This document shows positions 35,001-46,448 of a stretch of 64,000 nt of DNA, piece by piece. The DNA comes from Iris pallida (Eukaryota > Streptophyta > Magnoliopsida > Asparagales > Iridaceae), in assembly GCA_029216955.1 (NCBI GenBank), contig JANAVB010031417.1:15707555-15771554 (forward strand). Direction: 5' to 3'. The notes below the pieces were generated by a model. That model had not been told where the DNA came from, made no database searches, and saw only the letters and a program-made list of their open reading frames with translations. A program made the translations under genes and the position numbers. The first letter of the stretch is position 1. Each line of letters begins with the position of its first letter.

Positions 35001-35799
35001 TGAAATGTTCTAAATGCCAGCAAACAGGCCACAACAAGAGGAAGTGTCAGAATGCACCTGTTGATCCTGTAAAGAAGGTACATTTATGTTCAGTCTTTAG
35101 GTACATTTAGATACATTTATGTTCAGTCCTATATGTACATTACAGTTCAGTCCTATATGTACATTAGAGTTCATTCTTCTGGAGTTGTAATTATATGTTC
35201 TAAATGGCAGCAAACAGGCCACAATACGTGCCAAGAAGTTAGGGAGGGTGGAAATGTAGTTAGGGAGGGTGGAAATGAACATGAAGTTCAACAACAAACA
35301 AGTAGAGAATCATCATCAACAACTAGAGGAAGGGGGAAAATAAAGAGGTTGGTTAATAGGTCACCACCTGGAAAGAGAATGTTACCACAATATGTGCCAA
35401 GAAGAGGGGTTAATGTAATAGCTGCTTCAAGTCAGGTATGGGTATCAATATAGCCATCAATATATAGCTACTATTATATGTGAATGTCATGTATAGCTAC
35501 TAATGTATGGGTATCAATATATAGAAAACACATGGAGTTCAACCCACAATGTTCACCCAATCACAAGCGGGGCAGCAGTCTGGAGTTCTACCCACTACAT
35601 CAAAGAATCCCTGTACTGTTATGTATAGCACTAACCTATTTTGTTAAATCCCCAAACCTATTTTACATCAAATAGGAGTTTGTAAATTACATTGCACTAA
35701 CCTATTTTCTTCTTTTTTTCCCAGGAAAGTCAGGTGGATGCCATGACTTTTGATGGTGGCAGGACTTTGCTAATAAGTTGGATGATAACAGTTTTTTGA
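32028..35799 (+). CDS. mudrA: MULE transposase (MURA-like), five exons, 940 residues
   Basis: Transposase that cuts the element out and inserts it. Exons are 32028-32448, 32534-33681, 34124-35077, 35211-35435 and 35725-35799; all introns are GT-AG and frame is kept at each junction. An N-terminal plant-MULE region (RLHHGGHF, LGYIGPCRI) is followed by a long acidic stretch, the MuDR zinc-binding domain (about residue 255: FIVGMEFQSSSDFRRLV, CKKKCGFRLYG), and a DDE core with Asp in GVDGTHLKG (about 455), Asp in ISDRQK (about 519) and Glu in ISEAFN (about 620). A SWIM finger CDCKVWQLSGIPCLHAI (about 712) and a zinc knuckle CSKCQQTGHNKRKC (about 817) complete it. A partial repeat of the knuckle starts exon 4. 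An untranslated intron may end just before the ATG at 32028. The last two exons are the least certain. Confidence 0.88.
33683..34123. repeat. MULE intron with TTTGTTTAACTACTTCTG repeats
   Basis: The second intron of the transposase gene holds many copies of GCAAACCTATGTTT and TTTGTTTAATCTACTTCTG. The MULE target gives no function for them. Confidence 0.7.
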
Positions 35800-36019
35800 T
35801 GGTGCCCACAACAAGTTGGATGATAACATTTTGTTGATAAGTTGTATGGATGATAACAATTTTTTGCTAACTGCAGAAAATGTGGATGATAACATTTTGT
35901 TGATAAGTTGTATGGATGACAAATTGTGGATGATATCAATTTAGCCTTTTTTTGTATCACACTTTGTATGAAACTTTGGATGATATCAGTTAACTGCAAA
36001 GAATGGTCTTATTTGTAAT

Positions 36020-36480
36020 AAACTTTGGATATCAAACTTATGTATGTTTCTTATTTGTATCAAACTTTCGATATCTGTTTATGCTATGAAGGTCTTATTT
36101 GTATGTTTCTTTGGATATCAGTTAAATGCAAAGTATGGTGTTATTTGTATCAAACATTGGATATCAAACTTTGGATATCAGTTCATTTGTATCAAACTTC
36201 TGTATGTTTCTTATTTGTATCAATCTTGGGATATCAGTTTGTGCTATTAAGGCCTGCAGGAGGGATGTTTCTTTGGATATCAGTTCAGTCTTTAGTGCAT
36301 ACAAAACTTTTGTATGTTTCTTATTAGTATCAAACTGCTGTATGATGTTTCTTATTTGTATCAAACTGTAATGTGCATACCAAACTGTAATGTGCATACC
36401 AAACTTTTGTACGTTTCTTATTTGTATCAAACATCTGTATGATGTTTCTTATTTGTATCAAACTTTGGATGTCAGTTCTT
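36020..36480. repeat. imperfect tandem repeats downstream of MULE transposase
   Basis: TATGTTTCTTATTTGTATCA and AACTTTGGATATCAGTT recur about ten times in the stretch between the two convergent MULE genes. Confidence 0.75.
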
Positions 36481-36697
36481 TGAATGAAAAGCCAATGATT
36501 TGAATGGTCTAATGATACCAGTTTCTCACTTAGTAAAGCTACATTTTTAAAGCACAATACACATCAGAACAAATATCAGCAACACATCGTTTTCATTAGA
36601 ATCATGTCCTAGTTAGGGATTCATACATAAACCCAATCCACATCAGAATAACTACAACAGTTCTCATGAACTTTTCAAAAATAACCGTCCTAATCAG

Positions 36698-37084
36698 CTA
36701 AACAACCGTCACTGCAAGTATAACAACAAATACAATTATAACAACAACAAAAGTCAGGAGAATGAAAGGCCTGGAACTGGGCATTTCTTTCATACGAATT
36801 TGTGCCTCCAGATCTAATACTTTCTCCTTCATCTCCATGTTCTCTCTTTGTAATTTTAGGATGAATTTTCGAGCTTGAACGGGAAACTCCTCATCTTTCC
36901 ACTCAAAAAAATTACATCTTCTAGAAGATTTGTAGTTACCACATCCCCAAAATCGACGTCCAGCATTTTGTGTCTTCACACACGTTGTGAGATGAGTCTC
37001 AATTTGGCAAAAACAACTCCTCCATTCCTCTTCGACCTTCTTGGAAGAGTAGGTGCTGCTGGACTCTCTTGAGATCACTGACAT
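36698..37084 (-). CDS. GRF zinc-finger protein with C-terminal membrane segment, inside the MULE
   Basis: A 128-residue protein from an ATG at 37084. A GRF-type zinc finger (about residues 24-63: CFCQIETHLTTCVKTQN, GRRFWGCGNY, CNFFEW) is followed by a charged coiled coil (FILKLQRENMEMKEKVLDLE) and a 20-residue hydrophobic tail (about 104-128), consistent with a tail-anchored protein. Small GRF/coiled-coil/TM proteins are common in plant genomes and usually have no known role. Here the gene lies wholly within the MULE TIRs, convergent to the transposase, the position of the accessory gene mudrB in maize MuDR, although it shows no resemblance to MURB that I can recognise. Confidence 0.8.
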   Translation of the reverse strand: MSVISRESSSTYSSKKVEEEWRSCFCQIETHLTTCVKTQNAGRRFWGCGNYKSSRRCNFFEWKDEEFPVQARKFILKLQRENMEMKEKVLDLEAQIRMKEMPSSRPFILLTFVVVIIVFVVILAVTVV

Positions 37085-37438
37085 CGCAAAACTATAAGCT
37101 GCATATAGGAATTGAGATTAGATGAGAGAATATGTAGAAAGAAAATAGACTACAAAAAAATTAGAAGAAAAAACTGAAAGAAAATGGAATAGGGCATATA
37201 GAAATCGAGAGTAGATTGACTACAGAAATTAGGAGAAAAATTTGACAGAGCGGAGGCTAGGGCATCACCGGGCGGATGGGGAAATTTTTTTCTAACTTTG
37301 ACAAAAAATTTCTTTGTTCAAAGACAACGAGCTTTTAAAACAATTGCTAAGGGCTATTTTCGTCCAAAAAAAACAACTTTTTCGAGCACAGACGGAAAAA
37401 CTAACCCCTGGGCAACGGAGGGTACCAACTTGAACATA

Positions 37439-37534
37439 TAATTATAGTTGAGGTATCAATCTGTTACGAAAAAAAGTTTAGGGTATCAACTTGAAAAAGT
37501 GTGATAGTTGAGGGTAGCAATTAGCAATTAAGCC
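37439..37534. repeat. MULE right TIR
   Basis: Inverted copy of 31195-31290, two mismatches in 96 bp. Confidence 0.92.
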
Positions 37535-37543
37535 TATTTTGAA
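37535..37543. repeat. target site duplication of the MULE (right)
   Basis: TATTTTGAA, identical to 31186-31194. The following 37544-38221 is AT-rich with no gene seen. Confidence 0.88.
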
Positions 37544-38221
37544 TATGGGCATTTGTTATTTTTCTTTTAAATTAGAGGTATATGTTAGTTTTTATATTTT
37601 AAATAGGGACATTTGTTAAAATATTCCAAAAATATAATTTCAACTACTACATAAAATAGTCTAATATCCTATTTTCTCTTTCTTGTCTGCAATATTCCTT
37701 CCTCCAATCGGCAAAATTTAATATCTATAAATGACATAAATTTAATATCTATAAGAAACAAGTATAAGAATAATTTAGGTTGATCATGAATTCTTAATCA
37801 CATAATTTGTTTGTAACTTGACGATAGACAATAAAATAATCTTGCTTTAGAAGGACTTTTATTTATATATGAACACATAAATAATTTTATTTTATTTAAA
37901 GAACCTTCAGAACAGTTTGATAATGAATTATAGCTCAATACTACTTAACATAAGTTGGATTGGTTTAAAATTTTAATGAATTAACGAGCATAAGTTCGAC
38001 TAGTTTAAAAACTACTACTTAAAATCACAAAAAATCGAATCTCTCGTATTCGTAATCGATAGTTTAAAAATACCGCATAATCAATGCTCTAGCAATTGCC
38101 ATGTAGAACAGTTTTTGAAAAATTATCAAATGTTGTCGCGTGTTGATAGAACTTACGGTTGGATGTTTGTGACTTGTGATGTATTTATTTTGAATTCAAC
38201 AGTCACATTATTGCACCAAAC

Positions 38222-38303
38222 AAGACATTGTCTTGTAGCTCATGTCATATAAAGCCACCTAAGACTCACAACACTTAACAAGACAATAGGATTGGAGATG
38301 CTC
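38222..38303 (-). mobile_element. inverted fragment of the same MITE family
   Basis: Reverse complement of the first 80-90 bp of the MITE at 38307, ending GGAGATGCTC directly against it, so both form a palindrome with almost no loop. Probably the end of a second copy that was split by the insertion or joined to it. Confidence 0.75.
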
Positions 38304-38306
38304 TTA

Positions 38307-38754
38307 GAGCATCTCCAACCCTATTGTCTTGTTAAGTGTTGTGAGTCTTAGGTGGCTCCTATGTGGCATGAGCCACAAGACAATGTCTTGTTTATGTGGC
38401 AAAATTATATCTCAAAAGACAATGAGATAGAAAAACTCTCTCCAATGCAAAAGTATTGAGAAGACAATAAAAGTATTTTTTTCCAACTTCCAAGACAACT
38501 TTTAAGGCAACTACTCATCTTCTTTCTTTTTTCTAATATTTTTTATTCATAATTGATGACATGGAAGAGAAGACATTGTCAAGTGCATTGTCTAGAACAA
38601 GACAATCAACTTCACAATGTCTTCTTTAATTTTTGTCACATAAGCTTCACAATTGACTTGACAATTGCATTGGAGAAGAACTTTTGAATAAAATTTTGTC
38701 ATTCCTATGTGGCATTAACTTTTTTCCAAAGTTACAATAGGGTTGGAGATGCTC
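38307..38754 (+). mobile_element. PIF/Harbinger-like MITE (448 bp)
   Basis: The ends GAGCATCTCCAACCCTATTG and CAATAGGGTTGGAGATGCTC are inverted, flanked by TTA at 38304-38306 and 38755-38757, and the interior is AT-rich without coding frames. The GAGCATCTCCAA terminus and TTA duplications are typical of Tourist/PIF-type MITEs in plants. Confidence 0.8.
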
Positions 38755-38757
38755 TTA

Positions 38758-39296
38758 GAAATGGGTGGGTATGGCTAAGCTAGCGATGGTGCCAAGTGGA
38801 GAGTACTCGGAAGTGTTGGTTCGTTTCAGCTTCGTTTCAATTGCAAAGGAGGGACTTTTTGACCGGTTCTGATTAGGAATCAAGCTTATAATTATTAGTC
38901 ATGGGTCGGCAGCAACGAGTATCAATCAATCAATCAATCGATCGACAATTATTTGAGAAGCCTGTCATTGCCCACATTGATATGGACTGTCACGATGACC
39001 AGGTGTTGCATACATATTGGTTTTTTCTATGGACACCACAAAAAATGTTTGAGGACAGCTCTTACTTGCAGACAGTCTATGAATGTGAAAAAATTGCTAG
39101 AGGACACCCAAAAATTGCTAGGAGCAGCCCAACCCCCCAAACCAAAAAATTTACTCTCATTTCCATTCTTGACTCTCTCTCTTCAAGAAGAAAAGAAAGA
39201 AAGCTCTCTCCTTCTCCCTCTCCCTCTCCTAAACCCTAATTTCTTCTTCTCCATCACAATTTGATTCTCAATCCCTCCACGAAGATTCTCGAATAG
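38758..39296 (+). other. 5' flank of the PMD pseudogene; possible polymerase-eta peptide
   Basis: No complete gene. At 38958-38987 the plus strand encodes KPVIAHIDMDC, which matches the start of plant DNA polymerase eta for about ten residues and then diverges. The CT-rich stretch 39170-39260 looks like a 5' leader for the gene that follows. Confidence 0.4.
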
Positions 39297-41656
39297 ATGA
39301 CACGCAAATCAAAGCAACCGGAATCCAGGTACGTCCTTCCCTAATTTCTTCAAAAAAATTTTACATTATATTCGAAACCCTAGAATTTGTTTAATTCTTG
39401 AAAAAGTTTTGGTAAAATAGATTTATAATCTCTTCCACGTTCTCTTCCCCAATTTTCGAACACAAGAAACCCAAAATTTATATTGAAACCCTAACCCTAG
39501 AACACGACAAAGTAGGATGTCGTTGTGGGAGTTCGGGTTCACGACAGTAGGACTGCCAGGCATGTGGCAGTCCTAATGAAAATTAGGACTTCCACAACCC
39601 TAGCAGTCCTCTTGTGAAAGAGGACTGCCAGGACTGTGGCAGTCCTAATTTTTATTAGGACTGCCACATGCCTGGCAGTCCTAATGTTATGACATATGGG
39701 AGTTGGGTAAGTGCATAATGTTTCTATTACTTAATAAGTGTATATTGTCATGCAGTCCACCAGCTGCTAACAAAAGAATATGGCCCACCACGTCAAAGCG
39801 GAAGGAACGTGCGGAACGTCCTCTCGAGCGTCCGATAACAATTACCGAACCGGCACCCGAAGCTCGGTCTCGGACATCGCCACCGGCACGTCAAGCTCGG
39901 TCGAAGCAACGAGCTCCTACTCCTACGCCTCCTTCCGACGACGACGACGACGACGTGCCAATTGCCCGACTCCTATCACGTTAAGACGGTTCTGCTCCAT
40001 TTGAGGAGGTCGGTCGTTCTGAGGAGGTCGGTCCTTCTGAGGAGGCCAGTTCTTCTGAGCCGCCTGTCCGTCTGCCCGGTTGCTCAATGTTGGTTTCTTT
40101 TGAGAACCACATTGCGTATGAAATATGGAAGAACCCGGTATGTACATGACGTTTGTAAGCTACCAGTTTAGTATAATATATATATATATATATATTTCAT
40201 AATTGATATGGTTTTTGTTGTTCGATATACAGAGGACATATCGTATCCTTAGGGCTGTGAGTCACGGAAAGAAAACCGTGTCCTGGCAGTTTGCAAGCTT
40301 ATCGGAAGCCGTCCCGAGCAAAATCATACCGAGCGGCTTGTACAATTTGGCACAAAACGCCTACCGAACAATGGATAGTGCCCTCATATCCGCCTTCGTG
40401 GAGAGATGGCACCCGAAGACCAACACATTTCATCTCCCAGCAGGGGAGATGACCATTACACTTGACGGCGTCTACCAGATATTGGAGCTGCCAGTGACGG
40501 GGCGTGTAATGACCAAAGAACATTACACGAATGAGAAATCCGTGAAATGGTACGAGAAGATCGTCAAGTTCGTATCAACTCACCTTAGACTTTCGGCTAC
40601 GAGTTTTACAACTCTACCAGGCTTCAAGAAGTCGCACGAAATTCCTCTATCATTTCTGGTGGACAAGTTCATGGATATGGAGGTGGATGACGATGATACG
40701 GTCGACGTGGTGGCTCGTGCGTATATGTTGTTCGTCCTAGGAACGGTCGGCATTCCGGACAAGTCCGGAACGTCGATACATGCTCGGTACATGCTAAACT
40801 TATCTGAAGTGGATGACTTCATCGATATATCCTGGGGAAGCGGTATCCTGGCCAATCTTTACCGCATCCCGTGTAGGGACTAAGACTATGGCTGGCTGTC
40901 AGACTCTGCTACATGTAAGAAAACTTCTAACAATTTAATCTTGTATACTTAAATTTGTTGTTTTAATTTTTACTATTCATTTATAAATTGAATAGGCATA
41001 GATATACGAGCACTTTTCTATGCTTAGACGGGCTGACGAAAACCCAGAGTATCTTGAACACCTTTCCAAAGTGTGTCGATGGAGGCCATCCCAGCTGGAA
41101 ACCAAAAATTGGCAAATACTGGCTTCCATTCGTGAAATATTCGTCAGTTTGGCTTCTTGCAAACTGTGTCGAAGCGCACACTACGGCTGTTGGAGCCTCC
41201 GCGCGGAACCCAACCTTTAAGTTACAAACCGGCAAAATTTGACTGGGTGACCGACTTTTACTCGGAGTGGCAACGACATGTACTTCGAGAATCTGAAAGA
41301 CGACCGGTCACCGAGATGGCCGACTGCAGTGAGGACTACATGCAGTACTTCCTGGGGGTCGAACATCCTAGGTTGTCAAACCCTACCAACCCGGGTCCCG
41401 TGGCCGTCGGAGCAGTTGGAGCTCTTCCTTCCAAAAATGCCTTGCATGCTGGGTTGGTGAGAATGGTGAATTCCGTATTTGTAATAAGACTTAGATTTCC
41501 ATGTTTGTAGACTTAATTCATTTATACTTTCATTTTCAGTCTCAAAGTGTGAAAGAATTGGCGCAGACACTCCGGAGAGGTTGCCAAAGTGAGACTTGTG
41601 TCGTGGTCGCCAACGAGCTTGATCGCATCGACGACGTGGTCGACTTTCCTTCATGA
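39297..41656 (+). pseudogene. plant mobile domain (PMD, MAIN-like) gene, degenerate
   Basis: PMD proteins derive from transposons and some have been domesticated in silencing (MAIN/MAIL1). Exon 1 (39297-39328, MTRKSKQPES) and exon 2 (39756-40137, basic and DDDDDD-containing) join in frame. Exon 3 (40233-40914) holds the PMD core: LISAFVERWHPKTNTFHLPA, GEMTITLDGVYQILELPVTG, YMLFVLGTVGIPDKSGTS and a one-base shift near 40875. Exon 4 (from 40996) gives IYEHFSMLRRADENPEYLEH and later frames FYSEWQRHVLRESERRPVTE. A last exon ends at 41656. It is inactive: TAA at 39982-39984, the frameshift, TAG at 40999-41001 where Trp is expected, and another shift near 41160-41230. Confidence 0.82.
39549..39682. 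repeat. palindrome array in intron 1 of the PMD gene (4 copies)
   Basis: Four copies of AGGACTGCCA-N6-TGGCAGTCCT, each a 26-bp palindrome, spaced by 8-12 bp, one with three changes. The same unit makes the larger array at 42044-42605. Confidence 0.88.
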
Positions 41657-42043
41657 ACAATAGGGAGTCTCGTTCAAAGGTTCGGCATGATATGTAGATG
41701 GATTTTGATATTTTTCATGTTTCAAACTTTGGATGTGGAATAGTTACGTACATTTGATGGATTATTGTGGATATTTTGCTTGTTTGAAACTTAATTTGGA
41801 TGTGGAATGTTCGGGACTAAGTAGTTGTGATGAATTATTGTAGTTGTAATGATTTTATTGTAGTTGGATTTTTGAGTTTTTGTGATGAATCTTAAGTTGT
41901 GAAAAGTTTTTGTGATGAATCTTAATGTACAGAGTATCTGTATCATGACTTGTGATATATTGTTTTTTTGTGATGAATCTTAACTTCTTAACTTTGTTGT
42001 GATGATTCACACAATCAAAAATTTACAACAGAGTTTCATAGTT
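41657..42043 (+). other. 3' flank of the PMD pseudogene
   Basis: AT-rich with repeated TTGTGATGAATCTTAA words. No gene. Confidence 0.6.
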
Positions 42044-42605
42044 AGGACTGCCACACCCATGGCAGTCCTACACTGAAGTAGGACTGCCATGGGTGTGGCA
42101 GTCCTAACTTCTTAACTCTGTTGTGATGATTCACACAATAAAAAATTCAAACAGAGTTTCATAGTTAGGACTGCCACACCCATGGCAGTCCTACACTGAA
42201 GTAGGACTGCCAGGTTCCTGGCAGTCCTACACTGAAGTAGGACTGCCAGGGTCCTGGCCGTCCTAATTAAAACTTGCTGTAACAGCAAGTTTTAGTTAGG
42301 ACTGCCAGGACCCTGGCAGTCCTTCTTCAATGTAGGACTGCAATGGGTGTGGAAGTCCTAACTATGAAACTCTGTTGTGATGATTCACACAATAAAAAAT
42401 TCAAACAGAGTTTCATAGTTAGGACAGCCATACCCATGGCAGTCCTAACTATGAATCTCTGTTGTGATGTTTCACACAATCAAAAATTTACAGAGAGATT
42501 CATAGTTAGGACTGCCACACCCATGGCAGTCCTACACTGAAGTAGGACTGCCAGGACCCTGGCAGTCCTACTTCAGTGTAGGACTGCCATAGGTGTGGCA
42601 GTCCT
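42044..42605. repeat. array of eleven 26-bp palindromes within larger inverted modules
   Basis: Eleven copies of AGGACTGCCA-N6-TGGCAGTCCT. The six middle bases alternate between CACCCA-like and their complement TGGGTG-like, or GGACCC. Between them lie modules such as CTGTTGTGATGATTCACACA ... CAGAGTTTCATAGTTA in both orientations, so the whole block folds into nested hairpins, with an axis near 42280 (ACTTGCTGTAACAGCAAGT). Confidence 0.9.
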
Positions 42606-42649
42606 GATACTGATACTCTGTGACAGTTTCTCAAACTGAATAACACAGA

Positions 42650-42800
42650 TGACACAGGTAGGTACATATAACACAGGTAGGCAAGACATATATAACACAG
42701 GTAGGCACAGGTAAACACATATAACAAGGTAGGCACATATAGTACACATGTAGGCACATATAACACAGGTAGGCACATATAACACAGGTAGGCAAAATTA
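42650..42800. repeat. minisatellite of ACACAGGTAGGCACATATA units
   Basis: About seven units of 17-23 bp. The open frames on minus (YMCLPVLYVPTCV) are repeat artefacts. Confidence 0.85.
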
Positions 42801-42910
42801 AACACATATAACTCAAAATTTACTCTATATATATTACTGGACTTTATATTTCACTGTATACAAAAGTGGTCCTCCATATAGAAAATGTCAGACTGTAAAT
42901 ATATCTATAC

Positions 42911-43224
42911 TTAGTCGATTTCGACGTCGTAGTGGTCAGCAGGTAAGTCTCTTGGCTCCTCAATCTTCAACAACTTCTTACAATGGTTGATCTAGTTAAC
43001 GAAAGGTGTGGTCCAAGCGATGGCTTCGACCAGTGCTCTTTTGTACCAAACTGTTGAAGGTAGAGGAATCGGAGAATGAGCGATCATCTTTAGTATAACG
43101 AAGTGATCCCCGATCAGACCTATAGTACATAGGTTAGACACTCTATGGTCCGTCGGAGGAGCGCACATCGGAAAGAATGTATTGTTAATATCCGGCGAGA
43201 TAAGTACAACCGGTATCATGTACC
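42911..43224 (-). pseudogene. C-terminal fragment of a MULE-linked OTU-like reading frame
   Basis: The minus frame reads IPVVLISPDINNTFFPMCAP, then SNLCTIGLIGDHFVILKM and HSPIPLPSTVWYK. This pattern (an ISxx...TFFPMxxPP, then IGxxxGDHFV, then PIPPxxxxW) matches the C-terminal OTU-like module of plant MULE proteins as I recall it. The upstream part is cut at 43225 by gypsy C, and a TAG follows PFVN at 42992-42994. Together with the PMD gene it suggests an older composite MULE that was broken by gypsy C. The gap 42800-42910 holds nothing else. Confidence 0.5.
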
Positions 43225-43919
43225 TGTCAAGACCCGCACCCTAGAGTAAGGACACGAGACGTGGGTACATCCAGCCTACGCCGCAGTGTCGGCGGTAGAA
43301 CGTTGTCCTAGGTCACAACATCTAGCAATAATATACTAAACAGTTTATACTCCCCGAATGGGGGTGACATAGCAGTAAGTAAACTCAATCACAACTAAGG
43401 AAGAAGAAAGCACGATATGATATAGTACTCAAGAAAAACAGATGATAAAGTAGTCTAAGATAACATCCCAGCAATATCCAGAGTACAAACTCAGCTACAG
43501 GATATGGAAGAATATATACAACTCAAAATCTCTGAACAGAAGTAAAGTCTAGCTAAATAGTCTCAAGAGAACATAAAATAAGATAAGGCCTAACTAAGCT
43601 AGTATAGGCAATGGGGGTGATGTCCTCAGCTAGAGCTGGGTCCTCCTGAGAGTCCAGCTCGCAAGTGTCATCTAGGGCTGCCCCGTAGAAGGTATCCACA
43701 CAGGCCTCCTCCTCGTCCTCTATAATATTTTCAACAGGTCCAGTCAGGACAGGAGCGAGCACAGTACATCTCAACAGTTCATAGCAGGTTAGAAAATATA
43801 ATCATGCAGTAAAGTAAGATACAGGTACTGAAAAAAATGCAGTATGTAAACAGAGAGAGAACTGTAATAGAAATATCTACTATAAATAGAGACTAACAGT
43901 GGCTAGTGAGTCAGAGTAC
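43225..43919 (-). mobile_element. gypsy C 3' LTR, left part (U5 side)
   Basis: TGTCAAGACCCGCACCCTAG starts the plus-strand copy, and about 690 bp follow that are almost identical to 55737-56430. The LTR is then interrupted at 43920 by another LTR in the opposite orientation. Open frames here are non-coding. Confidence 0.85.
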
Positions 43920-44419
43920 TGTCACCCCCAATTTTCGAATTAGGGGTATTTTTGTTATTTTTCAAGTTTTATAATTTTTAGGAATTTTATTTGATTTTAT
44001 GTGATTTTTTGGGATTTATTTGGGTTGGTTTGGATTTTATCCAATTCGGACTCAAATTGGAGATCCGGGTAGCCTGGACCCTAGTGGGACCCACATACTA
44101 GCTGGACTTGGCCCACATACCATCCAAATTAGGTTAGAAATCATAAACCCTATTTCCATGGCTTAATTAGTCATTTTAGAGCTTAATTAGTATTTAGAAA
44201 TTAGACCGAACCAACCCGAAACAAACCGAACCCAACCTAAGTCTATTGGGTTTGGGGCTATTGGATCCTACCCAAAACCCACAAACCCTTTCCCCCTACC
44301 ATGGCCGGCCACATATAGGAGCACCTCCCTTTTTCTTCTTCATTAAGTAATTCTCTCCCTCTCTCAAATTTCATTTCTTTCCTCCAAGCTCCTTTCTTCT
44401 CCAAGGAAACCTAGCTTAG

Positions 44420-44421
44420 GT
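44420..44421 (+). other. candidate 5' splice site in LTR D
   Basis: CTAGCTTAG|GTAAGCTC lies about 100 nt after the TATA-like box and 500 nt into the LTR. Confidence 0.45.
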
Positions 44422-44574
44422 AAGCTCTTAAATTCTCTATTAATTCCTCTTTTTCATTTAATATCTTCACAATAATTGGAGAGGATGAGATTCTCCACAC
44501 TTTGCCCCTAGAATTTATTAGGTTTCCTAAAATCTAGGTTAGAAGATTTATTTGGGGGTTTTTCTAACTAGAGT

Positions 44575-45440
<866 letters not shown>

Positions 45441-45497
45441 AGGTATATATATAGATAGGAAGATGGGAGGAAGGAGTAGTAGAAGGAGAAGAAGAAG

Positions 45498-45634
45498 AAG
45501 CCACAGCAGTGGCAGCAAGTAGCAGCAGCTACACAGCTGCTGCTGTGGACAGCAGCTACACAGCTGCTGCTGTGGACAGCAGCAGCACAGCAGCTGTAGC
45601 AGCTGCAGTAGCAGTTAGGAACCCCCCCCCCCCT
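45498..45634. repeat. CAG/CTG trinucleotide cluster and poly-C
   Basis: A duplicated block of CAGCAGCTACACAGCTGCTG with GTGGACAG spacers, then a C run at 45623-45634. GA-rich sequence (GAAGAAGAAGTTAG) continues to about 46000. Confidence 0.9.
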
Positions 45635-46448
45635 TTCACCCCTATTTTACCCCATTTAACCCCCCATTGTATATATATGTATGTATATATAGATAGATAT
45701 ATATATATAGGTATATATATAGATAGATACATAGTAGGAAATTAGAAGAAGAAGAAGTTAGGAGAGGAAGAATTAGAAGAAGTTAGTAGTTGAGAAAAAG
45801 TAGAAGATTAGAAGAGAAGTAGAAAGGAATAAGAAGGAGTTAGAAGAAGGAATAGGAAGAAGAGTTAGAAGAAGAATGAGGAGAGGATTAGAAGAGAATA
45901 GGAAAGGAGAATAGAAATTAGTAGGGAGGAGAAGAATTTGAATGGGAAGAAGAAGTTAGAAGAGGAATTAGAGTGAGAGCTAGAGAAGGATTTTAGAGGA
46001 AATCGAGTTAGAAGGGGAATTTGAGCTCCGAGTATCGGATCGCGACGAAACTTGGCGTGGACCTAGATTATATGAATTATATTTTGCGGGTAGGCTCCTG
46101 AGTGGAAATCGGGGTTGTAGGGCGCCGGTATCGTGCCGTACCATTGCGTATCTTGAAATATTCAAGATATCGGCAATGGGCCGTATCATGGACTAGACGT
46201 CCACTTTACCTAGGTATTTTGGTAGGTAATATATCTATAGGCTAGTACCTTACTACCCTAGGGAGCACGGGTCAAAATAACAAGCGTAGGTAGGCTAACT
46301 AGGTTTCCACCTAGGCTAGAATTTTACCTTAGAAAAGGTAAAAATAGGATATTGGCCTACGGCCAAGATTTCAATTTCGAAGTCCAAAATGGACTTGGAT
46401 ATGGGTTGTAGAGGTTGATAATGAATAGAAATAGTCGCCTAGACCTAG

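Larger units (their letters stand above)
31195..37534 (+). mobile_element. apparently intact Mutator-like element (MULE), 6340 bp
   Basis: Terminal inverted repeats of 96 bp (31195-31290 and 37439-37534) differ at only two positions and are bounded by perfect 9-bp duplications. Inside, a five-exon transposase gene is open throughout on plus, and a second small gene lies convergently on minus near the right end. High TIR identity and intact frames suggest recent activity. Confidence 0.93.

Noticed and set aside
36025..36430. Frames rich in YQTFDI and LYQTL on plus
   Set aside because: Imperfect tandem repeats in the MULE 3' region, open in several frames.
39549..42605. Regularly spaced palindromic repeats resembling a CRISPR array
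   Set aside because: The context is a eukaryotic genome, the spacers are not unique fixed-length sequences, and there is no cas gene.
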